A stretch of 64,000 bases of DNA from Kordia zhangzhouensis (lineage in GTDB: Bacteria > Bacteroidota > Bacteroidia > Flavobacteriales > Flavobacteriaceae), in contig NZ_LBMH01000005.1 of NCBI RefSeq assembly GCF_001005305.1, positions 1 through 64,000 on the forward strand, written 5' to 3'. Of the stretch, positions 1 to 7,727 are shown piece after piece. The notes beneath the pieces were generated by a model, which searched no databases, had not been told where the DNA came from, and saw only the letters and a list, made by a program, of their open reading frames with translations. Position 1 is the stretch's first letter. Each line of letters opens with the position of its first letter. Made by a program: the position numbers and the translations under genes.

Positions 1-28
1 AGGAGTCTGAGCGGAGCCGAAGACTCAC
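1..28. repeat. Dispersed palindromic repeat at 3' end of GIY-YIG gene
   Basis: The sequence GAGTCT...AGACTC brackets a TGAGCGGAGCCGA core, so it can fold into a short hairpin. It covers the stop codon of the GIY-YIG gene (25-27). The core resembles the TGAGCCTGTCGAAG-type repeats seen at 493-556, 1713-1795 and 7728-7817. It may act as a weak terminator or a REP-like element; the role is inferred. Confidence 0.4.
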
Positions 29-330
29 TTATTACTATAATGTGTCTCATTAATACACTTTGCTAATTCATGCAAACGCTCTGGCATCCCTGTAATCAAC
101 GCTTCTTTCTTTTTCCTGCTCCAACCTTGTACTTGCTTTTCTCGGTAAAAAGCAGTGTCAATCCTATCATATTCCTCTACATACACCAGTTTTACAGGCA
201 ACCGCTTTTTGGTATGATTGGCACCTTCTCCTCGTGCATGTTGCATAAAACGTTTTGCCAAATACTTAGTACTTCCTGTATAGTAACTTCCGTCACTACA
301 CTCTAATATGTACATATATCCTTTGGGCAT
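25..330 (-). CDS. Small GIY-YIG family endonuclease
   Basis: This 101-residue protein is a single GIY-YIG nuclease domain. The GIY element reads YMYIL (residues 5-9) and the YIG element YYTGS (about 16-20). The Arg of LAKRF and the Glu of FYREKQVQGWSRKKKEAL fit the catalytic Arg and metal-binding Glu of the family. The length is normal for stand-alone UPF0213-type proteins of Bacteroidota, whose physiological role is unknown; DNA structure or repair functions are usually suggested. There is no attached DNA-binding domain and no intron context, so a homing endonuclease is unlikely. The start ATG at 330 precedes the GIY motif at the usual distance. The stop codon lies inside a palindromic repeat. 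Confidence 0.85.
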   Translation of the reverse strand: MPKGYMYILECSDGSYYTGSTKYLAKRFMQHARGEGANHTKKRLPVKLVYVEEYDRIDTAFYREKQVQGWSRKKKEALITGMPERLHELAKCINETHYSNK

Positions 331-400
331 GGTGTTTTTTAATTTATTTTACAAGAATGAGGATTGAGTATTTCAACTAATCTCAATATAAACTCAAGTA

Positions 401-421
401 GAAATCCGGGCTACGGATTTC
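401..421. repeat. Short perfect inverted repeat
   Basis: GAAATCCG (401-408) and CGGATTTC (414-421) are perfect complements around a GGCTA loop. It lies upstream of the GIY-YIG gene and downstream of DUF6261. There is no U-run, so it is not an obvious terminator. Confidence 0.35.
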
Positions 422-492
422 GGACTTCGAGTGCCTCAGCCCTCAATCTTCGTAATAATATTAAGGATTAAAAGTCTGAAGCTCTCGAACCA

Positions 493-556
493 GTCGCCTG
501 AGTGTTTACACTGACCATAGCCAAAGTGTTTATACTGAGCATAGCCGAAGTGAAGA
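493..556. repeat. Degenerate tandem copies of the GTGTTTACACTGA/CATAGCCGAAGTG repeat
   Basis: Two to three diverged units with the order AGTGTTTACACTGA, CATAGCC(A/G)AAGTG are joined head to tail just after the DUF6261 stop codon (562 on the minus strand). They belong to the same family as 1713-1795 (cacttcgacaggctcagtgt type). Such repeats are dispersed at gene ends in many flavobacterial genomes; here all copies lie at 3' ends. Confidence 0.5.
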
Positions 557-561
557 CTACA

Positions 562-1323
562 TTATACATCACTTGTACCCGTACTCTCCTCATCCAAAGG
601 AGCTTCCTCATCAGTCTCAGTACCCGAATTTAATCGCAATCCTACGGTTTGGTTATACTGCTTTGCTAGTACACTAAATTCGTTTACCAATTCTTGATGT
701 ATAGCATTACTACCTAGTGTGGCATGCGCTTGTACATGTGCTGTTAAACTTTTGTATGCATTTGTAGCTACCTCTCTGATGGAAGTAAAACTCGTGGCAG
801 GATTGGCTGCCGACTCTGAGACACGTGCCAAATACCGTTGATTAAAAGCTTGATTGGCTGTTTTTAGTTCTGCTACCCAATTGGTAAGTCCTACAGTTGT
901 TACGGCACTTATCAAATCGGTTTCAGTTTCCCAATCGGAAATCATGCTATCAATCACGGCAGTTTCCGCTTGGTAATTCATTCGTGGAATGTTCGTACCG
1001 TAATTGTTCAAATTAAACAACAAACTGTTTGCCGCCGATTGCAATCGGTCATCATAATGATAGCTATGCGCTTCCAAGTTTGCCTTAATTCCCATAAAGG
1101 CTCTATCGCGTCGGGCATCAAGGTTAATCAGCTCTTGCGTAATGCCACTACTCTTTTCTTGTTGAAACAAATCATCTATCTGATTTGTCACGGTTGCTAA
1201 TGCATCACGTTGTGCCGTGAGCTGCAATACGTCAACATCTTGTGCGTTGACCAATTCTAATACATCTTTCATGTATTGTAAAAATTCGCTATTTCTGTAG
1301 CGAGAAAAAACAGGTATTTCCAT
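562..1323 (-). CDS. DUF6261 family protein
   Basis: The 253-residue protein matches my recollection of the DUF6261 family of Bacteroidota: an all-alpha soluble protein with an N-terminal FSRYRNSEFLQYMKDVLEL helix, a 'LDARRDRAFMGIKANLEAHSYHYD' type central signature (about residues 68-92) and an acidic, low-complexity C-terminal tail (about 238-253). No signal peptide or membrane segment is visible. The biochemical function is not known. It is a single gene on the minus strand, flanked on both sides by repeats. A tandem 42-bp minisatellite lies directly upstream (1410-1620), an association worth checking in other genomes. Confidence 0.75.
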   Translation of the reverse strand: MEIPVFSRYRNSEFLQYMKDVLELVNAQDVDVLQLTAQRDALATVTNQIDDLFQQEKSSGITQELINLDARRDRAFMGIKANLEAHSYHYDDRLQSAANSLLFNLNNYGTNIPRMNYQAETAVIDSMISDWETETDLISAVTTVGLTNWVAELKTANQAFNQRYLARVSESAANPATSFTSIREVATNAYKSLTAHVQAHATLGSNAIHQELVNEFSVLAKQYNQTVGLRLNSGTETDEEAPLDEESTGTSDV

Positions 1324-1409
1324 AATACGCTCATTTTAAAGAATTCATAAATATTTTATCATTTCATGGTTTTTTATTGAAGAATTCGCAATAAAATACC
1401 GTTTGAAAC

Positions 1410-1620
1410 AGTCTCGCAGCAATGCAACAAGCTTTCCAACACGTTGGAAACGGTCTCGCAGACCTGAAGGAAGCTTTCAAACGTGTTGGAAAACGTCTCG
1501 CAGACGTGCAGGAAGCTTTCAAATGCGTTGGAAAACATCTCGCAGACTTGCAATAGACTTTCCAACAGTAACAAAACCATCTCGCAAGCGTGCAACTCGC
1601 TTTTATGTGTCTTGGAAAGC
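1410..1620. repeat. Five-copy 42-bp tandem repeat (minisatellite)
   Basis: The motif CTCGCAGACNTGNAGGAAGC followed by TTTCAAANGNGTTGGAAAACNT recurs five times with an exact 42-bp period; the first and last copies are the most diverged. The period is a multiple of three, so both strands stay open: a 73-codon frame on plus (1403-1624) and an 82-codon frame on minus (1374-1622), each with a 14-residue repeat. I see no convincing ribosome-binding context and the frames are very repetitive, so I annotate DNA rather than a gene. It fills most of the 530-base gap between DUF6261 and the Bax-inhibitor gene. Confidence 0.75.
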
Positions 1621-1712
1621 ATAAAACATTGCTGTTTGATACTATGAATCTCTAAAAAAAATCAATAGAAACCGATAATTAATGTATAAGCGTCGAAATT
1701 AATTAATAAGCG

Positions 1713-1795
1713 TTCACTTCGATAAACTCAGTGTAAACACTTCGACAGGCTCACTTCGATAAACTCAGTGTAACACTTCGACAGGCTCAGTGTAA
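1713..1795. repeat. Tandem CACTTCGACAGGCTCAGTGT-type repeats
   Basis: Four imperfect units alternate CACTTCGATAAACTCAGTGTAA and CACTTCGACAGGCTCA. The reverse complement core TGAGCCTGTCGAAGTG matches the repeat at 7800-7817 (TGAGCTTGTCGAAATCAC). The block lies between the 42-bp array and the terminator of the Bax-inhibitor gene. Confidence 0.6.
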
Positions 1796-1834
1796 AAAAA
1801 AAAAAACCGCCTTACAGAAATGCAAAGCGGTTTT
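1793..1834 (-). terminator. Rho-independent terminator of the Bax-inhibitor-like gene
   Basis: AAAACCGC (1803-1810) pairs with GCGGTTTT (1827-1834). Read on the minus strand the stem is followed by a long U-run (A-run 1793-1806 on plus). It lies 23 bases downstream of the minus-strand stop codon at 1857. Confidence 0.75.
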
Positions 1835-1856
1835 GGATATATTATGTATTTACTAT

Positions 1857-2561
1857 CTATTCGTTTAAAAAGATGCTAATGATATACCAAAATAGTAACA
1901 TTAATGAAGCAAAGAGTCCTAAAGAAGCCGCAACGTATTGCTCTTCTTCATATCTGTGAATCATATTAGACGTTTGGTATAAAATAGAACCAGAAGCCAA
2001 TACGACCATTCCGACACTAAACCATAATCCTAAGGTAAATCCTCCAAATAGTGTTCCGGCAACCACCAACCCGATGGCTAAGAAACCACCTATTGTTAGG
2101 ATTGATTTTAAGAAAGAGAAATCTTTATTGGTTATAAATACAACTGCCGACAACCCTGCAAATAACGCCAAGGTCATGACACCAGCTTGTGTAAGTACGT
2201 CCGTTTGCGTTGCCTCTGAAAAACGCATTGCAATGAAAATTAACGGGACAAAGATAAACGCTTCTGCAACCACATATAGAAATAGCATGACGTTGTGTAC
2301 TGTTTTGTCTTTACTACGCAATGCCGTACGCTCGGCATAGTTGGTAATAAGCATAAAACCTCCAAGAACAAGTAACCACGTCCATCCTTGCGTCATTTGC
2401 AATCCGATGTTTACGATAAATTCCGATTGAAGAAATAAATATTCTACAACCACAAATAGTAATACAGCAAAGGCTAAATAGGTATATGTTTTTTTGTAAA
2501 AGGCTACTCTAGCTTCTTGGTGCAATGCACTTACTGGGAGCGCTTGATTGAATTCTTCCAT
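1857..2561 (-). CDS. Bax inhibitor-1/YccA family membrane protein
   Basis: About 234 residues with seven predicted membrane helices and the BI-1 (TMBIM) layout: a short hydrophilic N-terminus (MEEFNQALPVSALHQEARVAF), helices starting at YTYLAFAVLLFVVVEYLF, and a C-terminal SILYQTSNMIHRYEEEQYVAASLGLFAS segment, which is the typical charged loop with conserved Asp/Glu-like positions. Family members act as pH-sensitive calcium leak channels in the inner membrane. The frame extends 12 codons upstream, but I chose the ATG at 2561 because the protein then begins with the usual short N-terminus. It is a single-gene unit with its own terminator. Confidence 0.85.
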   Translation of the reverse strand: MEEFNQALPVSALHQEARVAFYKKTYTYLAFAVLLFVVVEYLFLQSEFIVNIGLQMTQGWTWLLVLGGFMLITNYAERTALRSKDKTVHNVMLFLYVVAEAFIFVPLIFIAMRFSEATQTDVLTQAGVMTLALFAGLSAVVFITNKDFSFLKSILTIGGFLAIGLVVAGTLFGGFTLGLWFSVGMVVLASGSILYQTSNMIHRYEEEQYVAASLGLFASLMLLFWYIISIFLNE

Positions 2562-2670
2562 ATTGTTATGTGTTTTTATTATTCTCAAATGTACCATTAA
2601 GTTTTTAACTCTGCAATAGTAATGGCTTGCTGTACGCTGTTAATTGTGTGTTAAGGTGATGGAGGCAATA

Positions 2671-2740
2671 TTCAGTATTCAGTATTTAGTATTCAGTATT
2701 TAGTGTTCTGTGTTCTGTGTTCTGTGTTCTGTGTTCTGTG
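2671..2740. repeat. Heptamer tandem array (ATTCAGT / GTTCTGT)
   Basis: Ten uninterrupted 7-bp units: five ATT(C/T)AGT followed by five GTTCTGT. It lies between the Bax-inhibitor gene and the small basic protein gene. A related array is at 3122-3219. Arrays of this type can change length by slippage. Confidence 0.75.
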
Positions 2741-2824
2741 TTCAAAAACAACCCTTTAACCCACTTAAATACAACTATTTACTTTATTTTTTTGTATTTT
2801 ACTGTACAGAAAAACATATATAGT

Positions 2825-3034
2825 ATGGCAACAGCAGGAAGTAAGATACGTAGACAACATCAACGACAAACGAATAAGATTCGAAATTTGGTAAAGGATA
2901 GTAAGATTTTGAAACAACACAAGGAACAAACACAACAGATTCGACAACGAGTGAATACTAGTAAAATCCGAAAGCAGCATCAAAAGAATGTTCGCCGAAT
3001 TAAAAGTTTTTTTAGTAAGATTAGAACGCGCTGA
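2825..3034 (+). CDS. Small, highly basic protein made of three 20-residue repeats
   Basis: The 69-residue product (ATG at 2825) is built from three units with an exact 20-residue period, each starting SKI(R/L)(R/K)QH (residues 6, 26, 46), ending with SKIRTR. It is almost only Lys, Arg, Gln, Asn, His and spaced Ile/Val, with no acidic patch and no signal peptide, so a nucleic-acid-binding helix is a fair inference; no known family is recognised. The open frame extends upstream to 2717 but that part runs through heptamer repeats, so the internal ATG is preferred. It sits between two heptamer arrays, next to msrB. A chance frame cannot be fully excluded, yet the protein-level periodicity speaks for a real gene. 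Confidence 0.6.
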   Translation: MATAGSKIRRQHQRQTNKIRNLVKDSKILKQHKEQTQQIRQRVNTSKIRKQHQKNVRRIKSFFSKIRTR

Positions 3035-3121
3035 GTAGTTTTTAAAGTATTCGACTGATGGCAAGTAGAGAGATGTTTTCTGAATTATGCAGGATTAAAA
3101 ACTACTCTTTTTTATTTACCC

Positions 3122-3219
3122 TTCAGCATTCAACATTCAACATTCAACATTCAGCATTCAGCATTCAACATTCAACATTCAGTATTCAACATTCAACATT
3201 CAGTATTCAGCATTCAGCA
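3122..3219. repeat. Heptamer tandem array (TTCAACA / TTCAGCA / TTCAGTA)
   Basis: Fourteen consecutive 7-bp units, mixed variants of TTCA(A/G)(C/T)A, immediately upstream of msrB (ATG 3270). The unit is the same heptamer as in 2671-2705 in another register. Its place close to the msrB promoter region means length changes could shift promoter spacing. Confidence 0.8.
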
Positions 3220-3269
3220 TTCATAATTCCAAGATTCCTTATCTTTACAGTACAAAAAAAAGAAAATAT

Positions 3270-3716
3270 ATGCTTACTTGGAAAGATGTGATTCATCATG
3301 CAACCCACGGAAATAATACCCCTGACCGTAGAGTTGAAAAAACGGAAGCTGAATGGAAAGCCCTGTTAACACCTGAACAGTTTTATATTACCCGCCAAAA
3401 AGGGACAGAACGCCCTTTTTCTGGAGAACATTGCAGTCGTTACGATCCGGGTGTGTATGCTTGTGTATGTTGTAAAACACCGTTGTTTGATTCTAATTTA
3501 AAATTTAGTTCGAGTAGTGGTTGGCCTAGCTTTACCGAACCTGTAAAGAACAATGTAATTGATTATATAAAGGATACTTCTCATGGCATGGTACGAGTAG
3601 AAGTTACCTGTAGTACCTGCGATGCACATTTGGGACATGTGTTTCCTGACGGACCAGCACCAAGTGGCTTGCGCTTTTGTATCAATTCGGAGTCGTTGGT
3701 ACTGATAGATGAATAG
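3270..3716 (+). CDS. msrB: Peptide-methionine (R)-S-oxide reductase MsrB
   Basis: MsrB reduces the R epimer of methionine sulfoxide in proteins, using thioredoxin as electron source. All family marks are present in the 148 residues: zinc ligands Cys65/Cys68 (CVCC) and Cys114/Cys117 (CSTC), the GWPSF substrate-pocket motif (84-88), HLGHVFPDGP (120-129), and the catalytic Cys137 in RFCINS. Cys55 (GEHCSRYD) may be the resolving cysteine. No signal peptide, so it acts in the cytoplasm. The start at 3270 gives the usual N-terminus. A heptamer array lies directly upstream. It appears monocistronic. Confidence 0.95.
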   Translation: MLTWKDVIHHATHGNNTPDRRVEKTEAEWKALLTPEQFYITRQKGTERPFSGEHCSRYDPGVYACVCCKTPLFDSNLKFSSSSGWPSFTEPVKNNVIDYIKDTSHGMVRVEVTCSTCDAHLGHVFPDGPAPSGLRFCINSESLVLIDE

Positions 3717-3778
3717 ATGTGTGGAATGCTTTATTTTAAATGTTGAGTGTGGGAATGCTGAAGTAAGGGAGTTTTGAC

Positions 3779-5647
3779 TTAGCGTGGAATTTCTATGACC
3801 ACAGAGGTGCCTTTGCTCTGAAAGGTGTCAATGTTCATTTTTCCGCCTACGGCAAGAATTCGCTTTTGAATCCCTCTGATGCCCATGCCTTTACTGCTGA
3901 GAAGAACGACTTCTGAAATGCCAACTCCGTTGTCTTCCACAATGACAGAGATTATTTTTTGATGTACGGTAATAGATACATTTGCTCGGGTAGCTTGCGC
4001 ATGTTTGATGACATTGGCAATCAATTCTTGAATGATTCGAAAGATGAAGATTTCACGAGTACTTTCTAAGCGTTCTTCCAATCCATGATGTTGTAGTGAA
4101 ATCACAATACCGTTGATGCCATTGCTGTTTTGAATGAGGTTTTCAATAGCAGGCAACAAGGCTTTTTTTGCCATGACGCCACTATTTTTTTGGTATGCCA
4201 TGGCATGCACTTCATCGTACGCATTTTCTAGGAGTTGTTTGGTTTTCCCAAAGAGCGCTTCTATTTTTTGTGGATCGGCAGTGTCTTTCCGTTCATTTAG
4301 GTGTTCAAATTGCATTTTGGCGGCAGACAATAGTGCACATACGTTGTCGTGCAAATCGCTCGCAATGGCTTCTCGTTCGCGTTCTTGCCCGAGAATCATC
4401 GCATCAATCGCTGCAATTTCTTGTTCGCGTTGTGCTTTTTCCAGCTTTTGCGCTTCTATTTCCAGTTGTTGAGAAATGATGCGCTGTTTCCGCTTGGAGT
4501 TTCGGTAGTATAACAAAGCAATGACACTTCCCAAACTTAGTACAATAGCCAGAATGATGATGATGGTGGCTTGGTTTTCTGTTTTTTCTTTTGTGTAACT
4601 TAACGCTTTTCGAATAGTATCAACTTGCAACTCACTCTCTAACATCGAGTTTTTAATATTGTTATTGACATAATTCGTTTTTCTTTCTAGTGCTATAGAT
4701 TTTTCAAGATGATAGTGTGCTTTCTGGCACTCCTCTTTCGCTTTATAAAATACTGCCTTATAATTTTCAATATGTAATTGGCTTTTAAGACTGTCAGACC
4801 TGTCAATGTAATTATTAGCTTCTTCAATATGGTTTAATCCTTGATCAAACTCTTTAGAGGGCAAACTTATATACGCTAGTCGTACGTGCGTTCTAAAAAA
4901 TAAATAGTTGGTATGCGGTGTGAGTTCAGTTTCTGCCAATACTTTTTGATGGTATTCTTTGGCATTGCGATACATATCTTTTGTTTCAAAGAAAACAGCT
5001 TTCAACGAGTAAAATAACGGCAAGAATTTATGGGTTGCTGGAAGTTGTTTGGTTGCCTTTTCAAACTCTTCTATGAGTAATGTTACATTTAAGTCTTTGT
5101 AGATATTTTCTAATGCCAAATAGGTTTTATATTGCAAGTACCAACAGTTTTCTATCGGAGACGATGCCAGACTATTAAATTCCTCTAAATAACCTACATA
5201 CTGCTCATGCGTCAACGAATACTGAAAGTGGTAAAACTCTAAAATACCATACAAGCAGAGCTTTTGCAAAGGAATGCTTTCGAGTGTTTTGGATAGTGTG
5301 TATGCTTCAAAGAAGGCTTCAAACGAGTCTACTTCATTAGGATGGTGATACAATTGGTCAAATCCTTGGTTGAGCAGTGCGACGCAATAGGTGGTGGTTT
5401 TTTGTTTGCTTGCCGTAAGTGTATACGGTATGTAGTTTTCTTCCTGTCCTGCATAGTACATGGTATTTGCCAAGGTTTGCAATTCTAGTCGCAAGTCTGC
5501 ATCTGTCGCATATGTAGCCAAAGCACCCGCAGCTTTGTATTCGATATTGAATACTTCTGCTACAAATGCTTCGGTTACTTTGTTGTCTTGCGCTTTTAGG
5601 GTATGCGTCACACCTAGTACTGCAAGGAATAAAACTATTTTATACAT
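3779..5647 (-). CDS. TPR-containing sensor histidine kinase (HisKA_3 type)
   Basis: The 622-residue protein starts with a signal peptide (1-19), has a long helical periplasmic region resembling TPR repeats (about 25-350), one membrane helix (about 357-381), a coiled-coil, a HisKA_3 dimerisation box with phospho-acceptor His in IASDLHDNV (about 427-435), and a HATPase_c domain with N box ELIANVIKHA (about 541) and G boxes VEDNGVGIS and GMGIRGIQKR at the end. Such kinases pair with NarL/FixJ response regulators; none is adjacent, so it is an orphan here. Its ATG overlaps the TAA of the upstream 248-aa gene (TAATG), which implies translational coupling with that gene. Confidence 0.9.
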   Translation of the reverse strand: MYKIVLFLAVLGVTHTLKAQDNKVTEAFVAEVFNIEYKAAGALATYATDADLRLELQTLANTMYYAGQEENYIPYTLTASKQKTTTYCVALLNQGFDQLYHHPNEVDSFEAFFEAYTLSKTLESIPLQKLCLYGILEFYHFQYSLTHEQYVGYLEEFNSLASSPIENCWYLQYKTYLALENIYKDLNVTLLIEEFEKATKQLPATHKFLPLFYSLKAVFFETKDMYRNAKEYHQKVLAETELTPHTNYLFFRTHVRLAYISLPSKEFDQGLNHIEEANNYIDRSDSLKSQLHIENYKAVFYKAKEECQKAHYHLEKSIALERKTNYVNNNIKNSMLESELQVDTIRKALSYTKEKTENQATIIIILAIVLSLGSVIALLYYRNSKRKQRIISQQLEIEAQKLEKAQREQEIAAIDAMILGQEREREAIASDLHDNVCALLSAAKMQFEHLNERKDTADPQKIEALFGKTKQLLENAYDEVHAMAYQKNSGVMAKKALLPAIENLIQNSNGINGIVISLQHHGLEERLESTREIFIFRIIQELIANVIKHAQATRANVSITVHQKIISVIVEDNGVGISEVVLLSSKGMGIRGIQKRILAVGGKMNIDTFQSKGTSVVIEIPR

Positions 5648-6393
5648 TAAAATATGATTTTACTGTATCCTTTAGGACATACGGCTCCTGGGGATCTTTT
5701 TCTTGACTTAAAATCTCCATATTTAGGGTTTCCTTTACAATCTGGAATTAATTCTTCAAATTCATCTATCAATCTTCGTTGCGAATCGACTCTCCTTCCA
5801 CGTAAATCAATTAAATGTCCATCACTGTTTATATAGTTGTTGTTATCATCTAGAGCTAAATTAAGAAACCTTCCTTGTCTGTAATTTAAATAATCACTCT
5901 CAAAAACATAGTTAGGTCTCTCTCCATCACGATAATAAAATTCAGTATCAAATATATCATCTTTCAGTTCATTACAAATATCATTTTCTAAGGGTAATAA
6001 CTCTCTATCTATTTCTAAATAGATGTCTTTCTTAAAATCATCTTCAGATAGTGTAGGATCAATTTCGAGATCATACGTTTTATTCTCATGTACGCCTTTT
6101 AAATTAACTTTTAATGAGATTACTCTAATAATTTTTTTATCAATAGAATTGTCATACACTTCTATTCTCCTTCTGAGTTTTTGAAAATCAGCACTGTGAA
6201 TACCTAAGTTAATTATACCTTTATAATTAATCAATTTTAACTTAATTGATAATTTCCCATCAACTTCATTGTAAGTAAATTTACCAAAAATACTAAACAT
6301 AGTTCCGTATAAAGAACTTGTATATACAGTTTGCCACCTATCTTGACAATCTTTCTTGAAGGAAACTGTTCCTGAAATACTTAATTTACCCAT
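5647..6393 (-). CDS. Uncharacterised 248-aa protein divergent from a caspase-like gene
   Basis: I do not recognise a family. The N-terminal two thirds look beta-rich with alternating hydrophobic residues (for example GKLSISGTVSF and a GKLSIKLKLINYKG segment). The C-terminal third is polar and charged, with a short internal duplication (SDGHLIDLRGRRVD then SQRRLID, about 190-213), and ends in a Cys/Lys/Arg-rich tail. No signal peptide or membrane helix. The composition is more AT-rich than that of neighbouring genes. It shares a 120-base divergent promoter region with the caspase-like gene and overlaps the downstream kinase start by one base. A functional link to the protease is possible but not shown. 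Confidence 0.7.
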   Translation of the reverse strand: MGKLSISGTVSFKKDCQDRWQTVYTSSLYGTMFSIFGKFTYNEVDGKLSIKLKLINYKGIINLGIHSADFQKLRRRIEVYDNSIDKKIIRVISLKVNLKGVHENKTYDLEIDPTLSEDDFKKDIYLEIDRELLPLENDICNELKDDIFDTEFYYRDGERPNYVFESDYLNYRQGRFLNLALDDNNNYINSDGHLIDLRGRRVDSQRRLIDEFEELIPDCKGNPKYGDFKSRKRSPGAVCPKGYSKIIF

Positions 6394-6490
6394 TATAAAT
6401 TTTTTATGTTTGTTAATACATCAAATCTAGCATATACATTCCAAGTTAATAATACCTATACTTAGGTATTTCCTTAAAAACAAAGACTAT

Positions 6491-6498
6491 TACTTTTG
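6491..6498 (+). promoter_or_regulatory. Candidate -7 box for the caspase-like gene
   Basis: TACTTTTG matches the Bacteroidota -7 consensus TAnnTTTG. It lies 15 bases before the ATG at 6514, so the leader would be very short. A clear -33 TTG is not seen. It favours the ATG at 6514 over the in-frame TTG at 6496, which lies inside the box. Confidence 0.35.
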
Positions 6499-6513
6499 AA
6501 GAAACTTATTCTT

Positions 6514-7614
6514 ATGAAAAAACTAGCAAAACTATTTTCGGCACAAAACTTCCCTACTGAGGAAATATGGAAATTAGAAGGATGTATTAATGATACCATC
6601 ATTTGGAGAAAAACACTAGAGAGTTTGGAATTTGAAATATCCGATTCTGATATTTATCATAATGAGAATCGATTTTCTGCTCTAGAAAAAATAGAAGATT
6701 TTGTCTGTAAACTAAAAGAAAATGAAACGTGTGTGGGGGTGCTATTCTTCTCAGGACATGGAGTACAAAGGGTAGATAGTTCAACTGGAGGAAAACATGA
6801 AGGTATTATGTTTAATTGTGGAGAAATCCTTTATGATTACGAATTTTTAAATGTCATCAAAACTTTAAAAGATAAACCTTCTATACAACTTATTATTATA
6901 TTAGATTCATGTCATTCTGGAGGTGTACCAGATAAAATATATGTATTAAAAAATTTATCTGAAAAATTATTAAATAATATCAAGGATACTGAAAAAATAG
7001 AGTTACAATATGAATATAGTCAAGGTAATATTAAGGAAAATGTTACTCTTATTATTCCCACAAGTCAACTTATAGATAATGAAAAAAACATTCCAAGGAA
7101 TATTTTTGTCCCTGATTCTGTTCGCAATGAGAATGAGGTGCGAGAGGTTATTCTACAAGAAATAGGAAATTCACTCAAACATAGTTACATAAGTTCCAAA
7201 AAAAATAAATCAGTTCAGAAAAATTTATTTGATTCAAATCATATTAAAAACAAAGTCAATAAAAGAGGCTTAAAAGATAGTAGACACATATTCAATGAAC
7301 CTAAACCTCCTAAGACCGCTCCTATCAAATTATCTGAACTATCTAATGTAACATTTGTCGTGGCTGAAAAAGAATCTGCGAAAAACGCTCATGAAAAGAT
7401 TTTTGAAATTAATGACAAATTATCATATTACGGTGTATTTAGCTACTATGCAACTCAAAAAATACGTGAAATACCTAACATTACCTATAGAAAACTTCTT
7501 GTAAAAGTTAATAATTCATTTAAACATCAAGAAACTGAAGATGATGATATTAAAAAACAACAAATGGCTTTAGCTTCTGGCAATACCAAATGGAACCGCA
7601 AACTATTCACCTAA
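6514..7614 (+). CDS. Caspase-like (peptidase C14) protein
   Basis: About 366 residues. The catalytic dyad of clan CD is present: His82 in FFSGHGV and Cys133 in DSCHSGG, with the LEGCINDT motif near the N-terminus that corresponds to GCxND of metacaspase p20 domains. In metacaspases the Asp of DSCHSG helps bind a basic P1 residue, so cleavage after Arg/Lys is expected. The first beta strand is short compared with typical p20 domains. The C-terminal half (after about residue 160) is Lys-rich and unlike any family I know. No signal peptide. It is divergent from the 248-aa gene. An in-frame TTG start at 6496 is possible. Roles could be stress, defence or cell-death control; none is proven by sequence. 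Confidence 0.8.
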   Translation: MKKLAKLFSAQNFPTEEIWKLEGCINDTIIWRKTLESLEFEISDSDIYHNENRFSALEKIEDFVCKLKENETCVGVLFFSGHGVQRVDSSTGGKHEGIMFNCGEILYDYEFLNVIKTLKDKPSIQLIIILDSCHSGGVPDKIYVLKNLSEKLLNNIKDTEKIELQYEYSQGNIKENVTLIIPTSQLIDNEKNIPRNIFVPDSVRNENEVREVILQEIGNSLKHSYISSKKNKSVQKNLFDSNHIKNKVNKRGLKDSRHIFNEPKPPKTAPIKLSELSNVTFVVAEKESAKNAHEKIFEINDKLSYYGVFSYYATQKIREIPNITYRKLLVKVNNSFKHQETEDDDIKKQQMALASGNTKWNRKLFT

Positions 7615-7634
7615 AACAATACACATACCAAAAC

Positions 7635-7673
7635 AAAACCTCAATCTTGTAGTATAGATTGAGGTTTTTTATT
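7635..7673 (+). terminator. Strong Rho-independent terminator after the caspase-like gene
   Basis: AAAACCTCAATCT (7635-7647) pairs perfectly with AGATTGAGGTTTT (7656-7668), followed by TTTTATTTTTATTT. It may also work in the opposite direction because of the leading A-run. Confidence 0.9.
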
Positions 7674-7727
7674 TTTATTTATTAGTTATAAAGTTCAAAA
7701 GCAAAGCATCTAAACTTCTATATGACA

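Noticed and set aside
25-330. Homing endonuclease or mobile intron
   Set aside because: Stand-alone small GIY-YIG domain with no intron, intein or DNA-binding extension.
1374-1624. Protein-coding genes in the 42-bp repeat array (one on each strand)
   Set aside because: Both frames exist only because the period is a multiple of three; no ribosome-binding context or non-repetitive part supports either.
2671-3219. CRISPR-like or coding repeats in the heptamer arrays
   Set aside because: Units of 7 bp without spacers; the frames through them are simple translations of the repeat.
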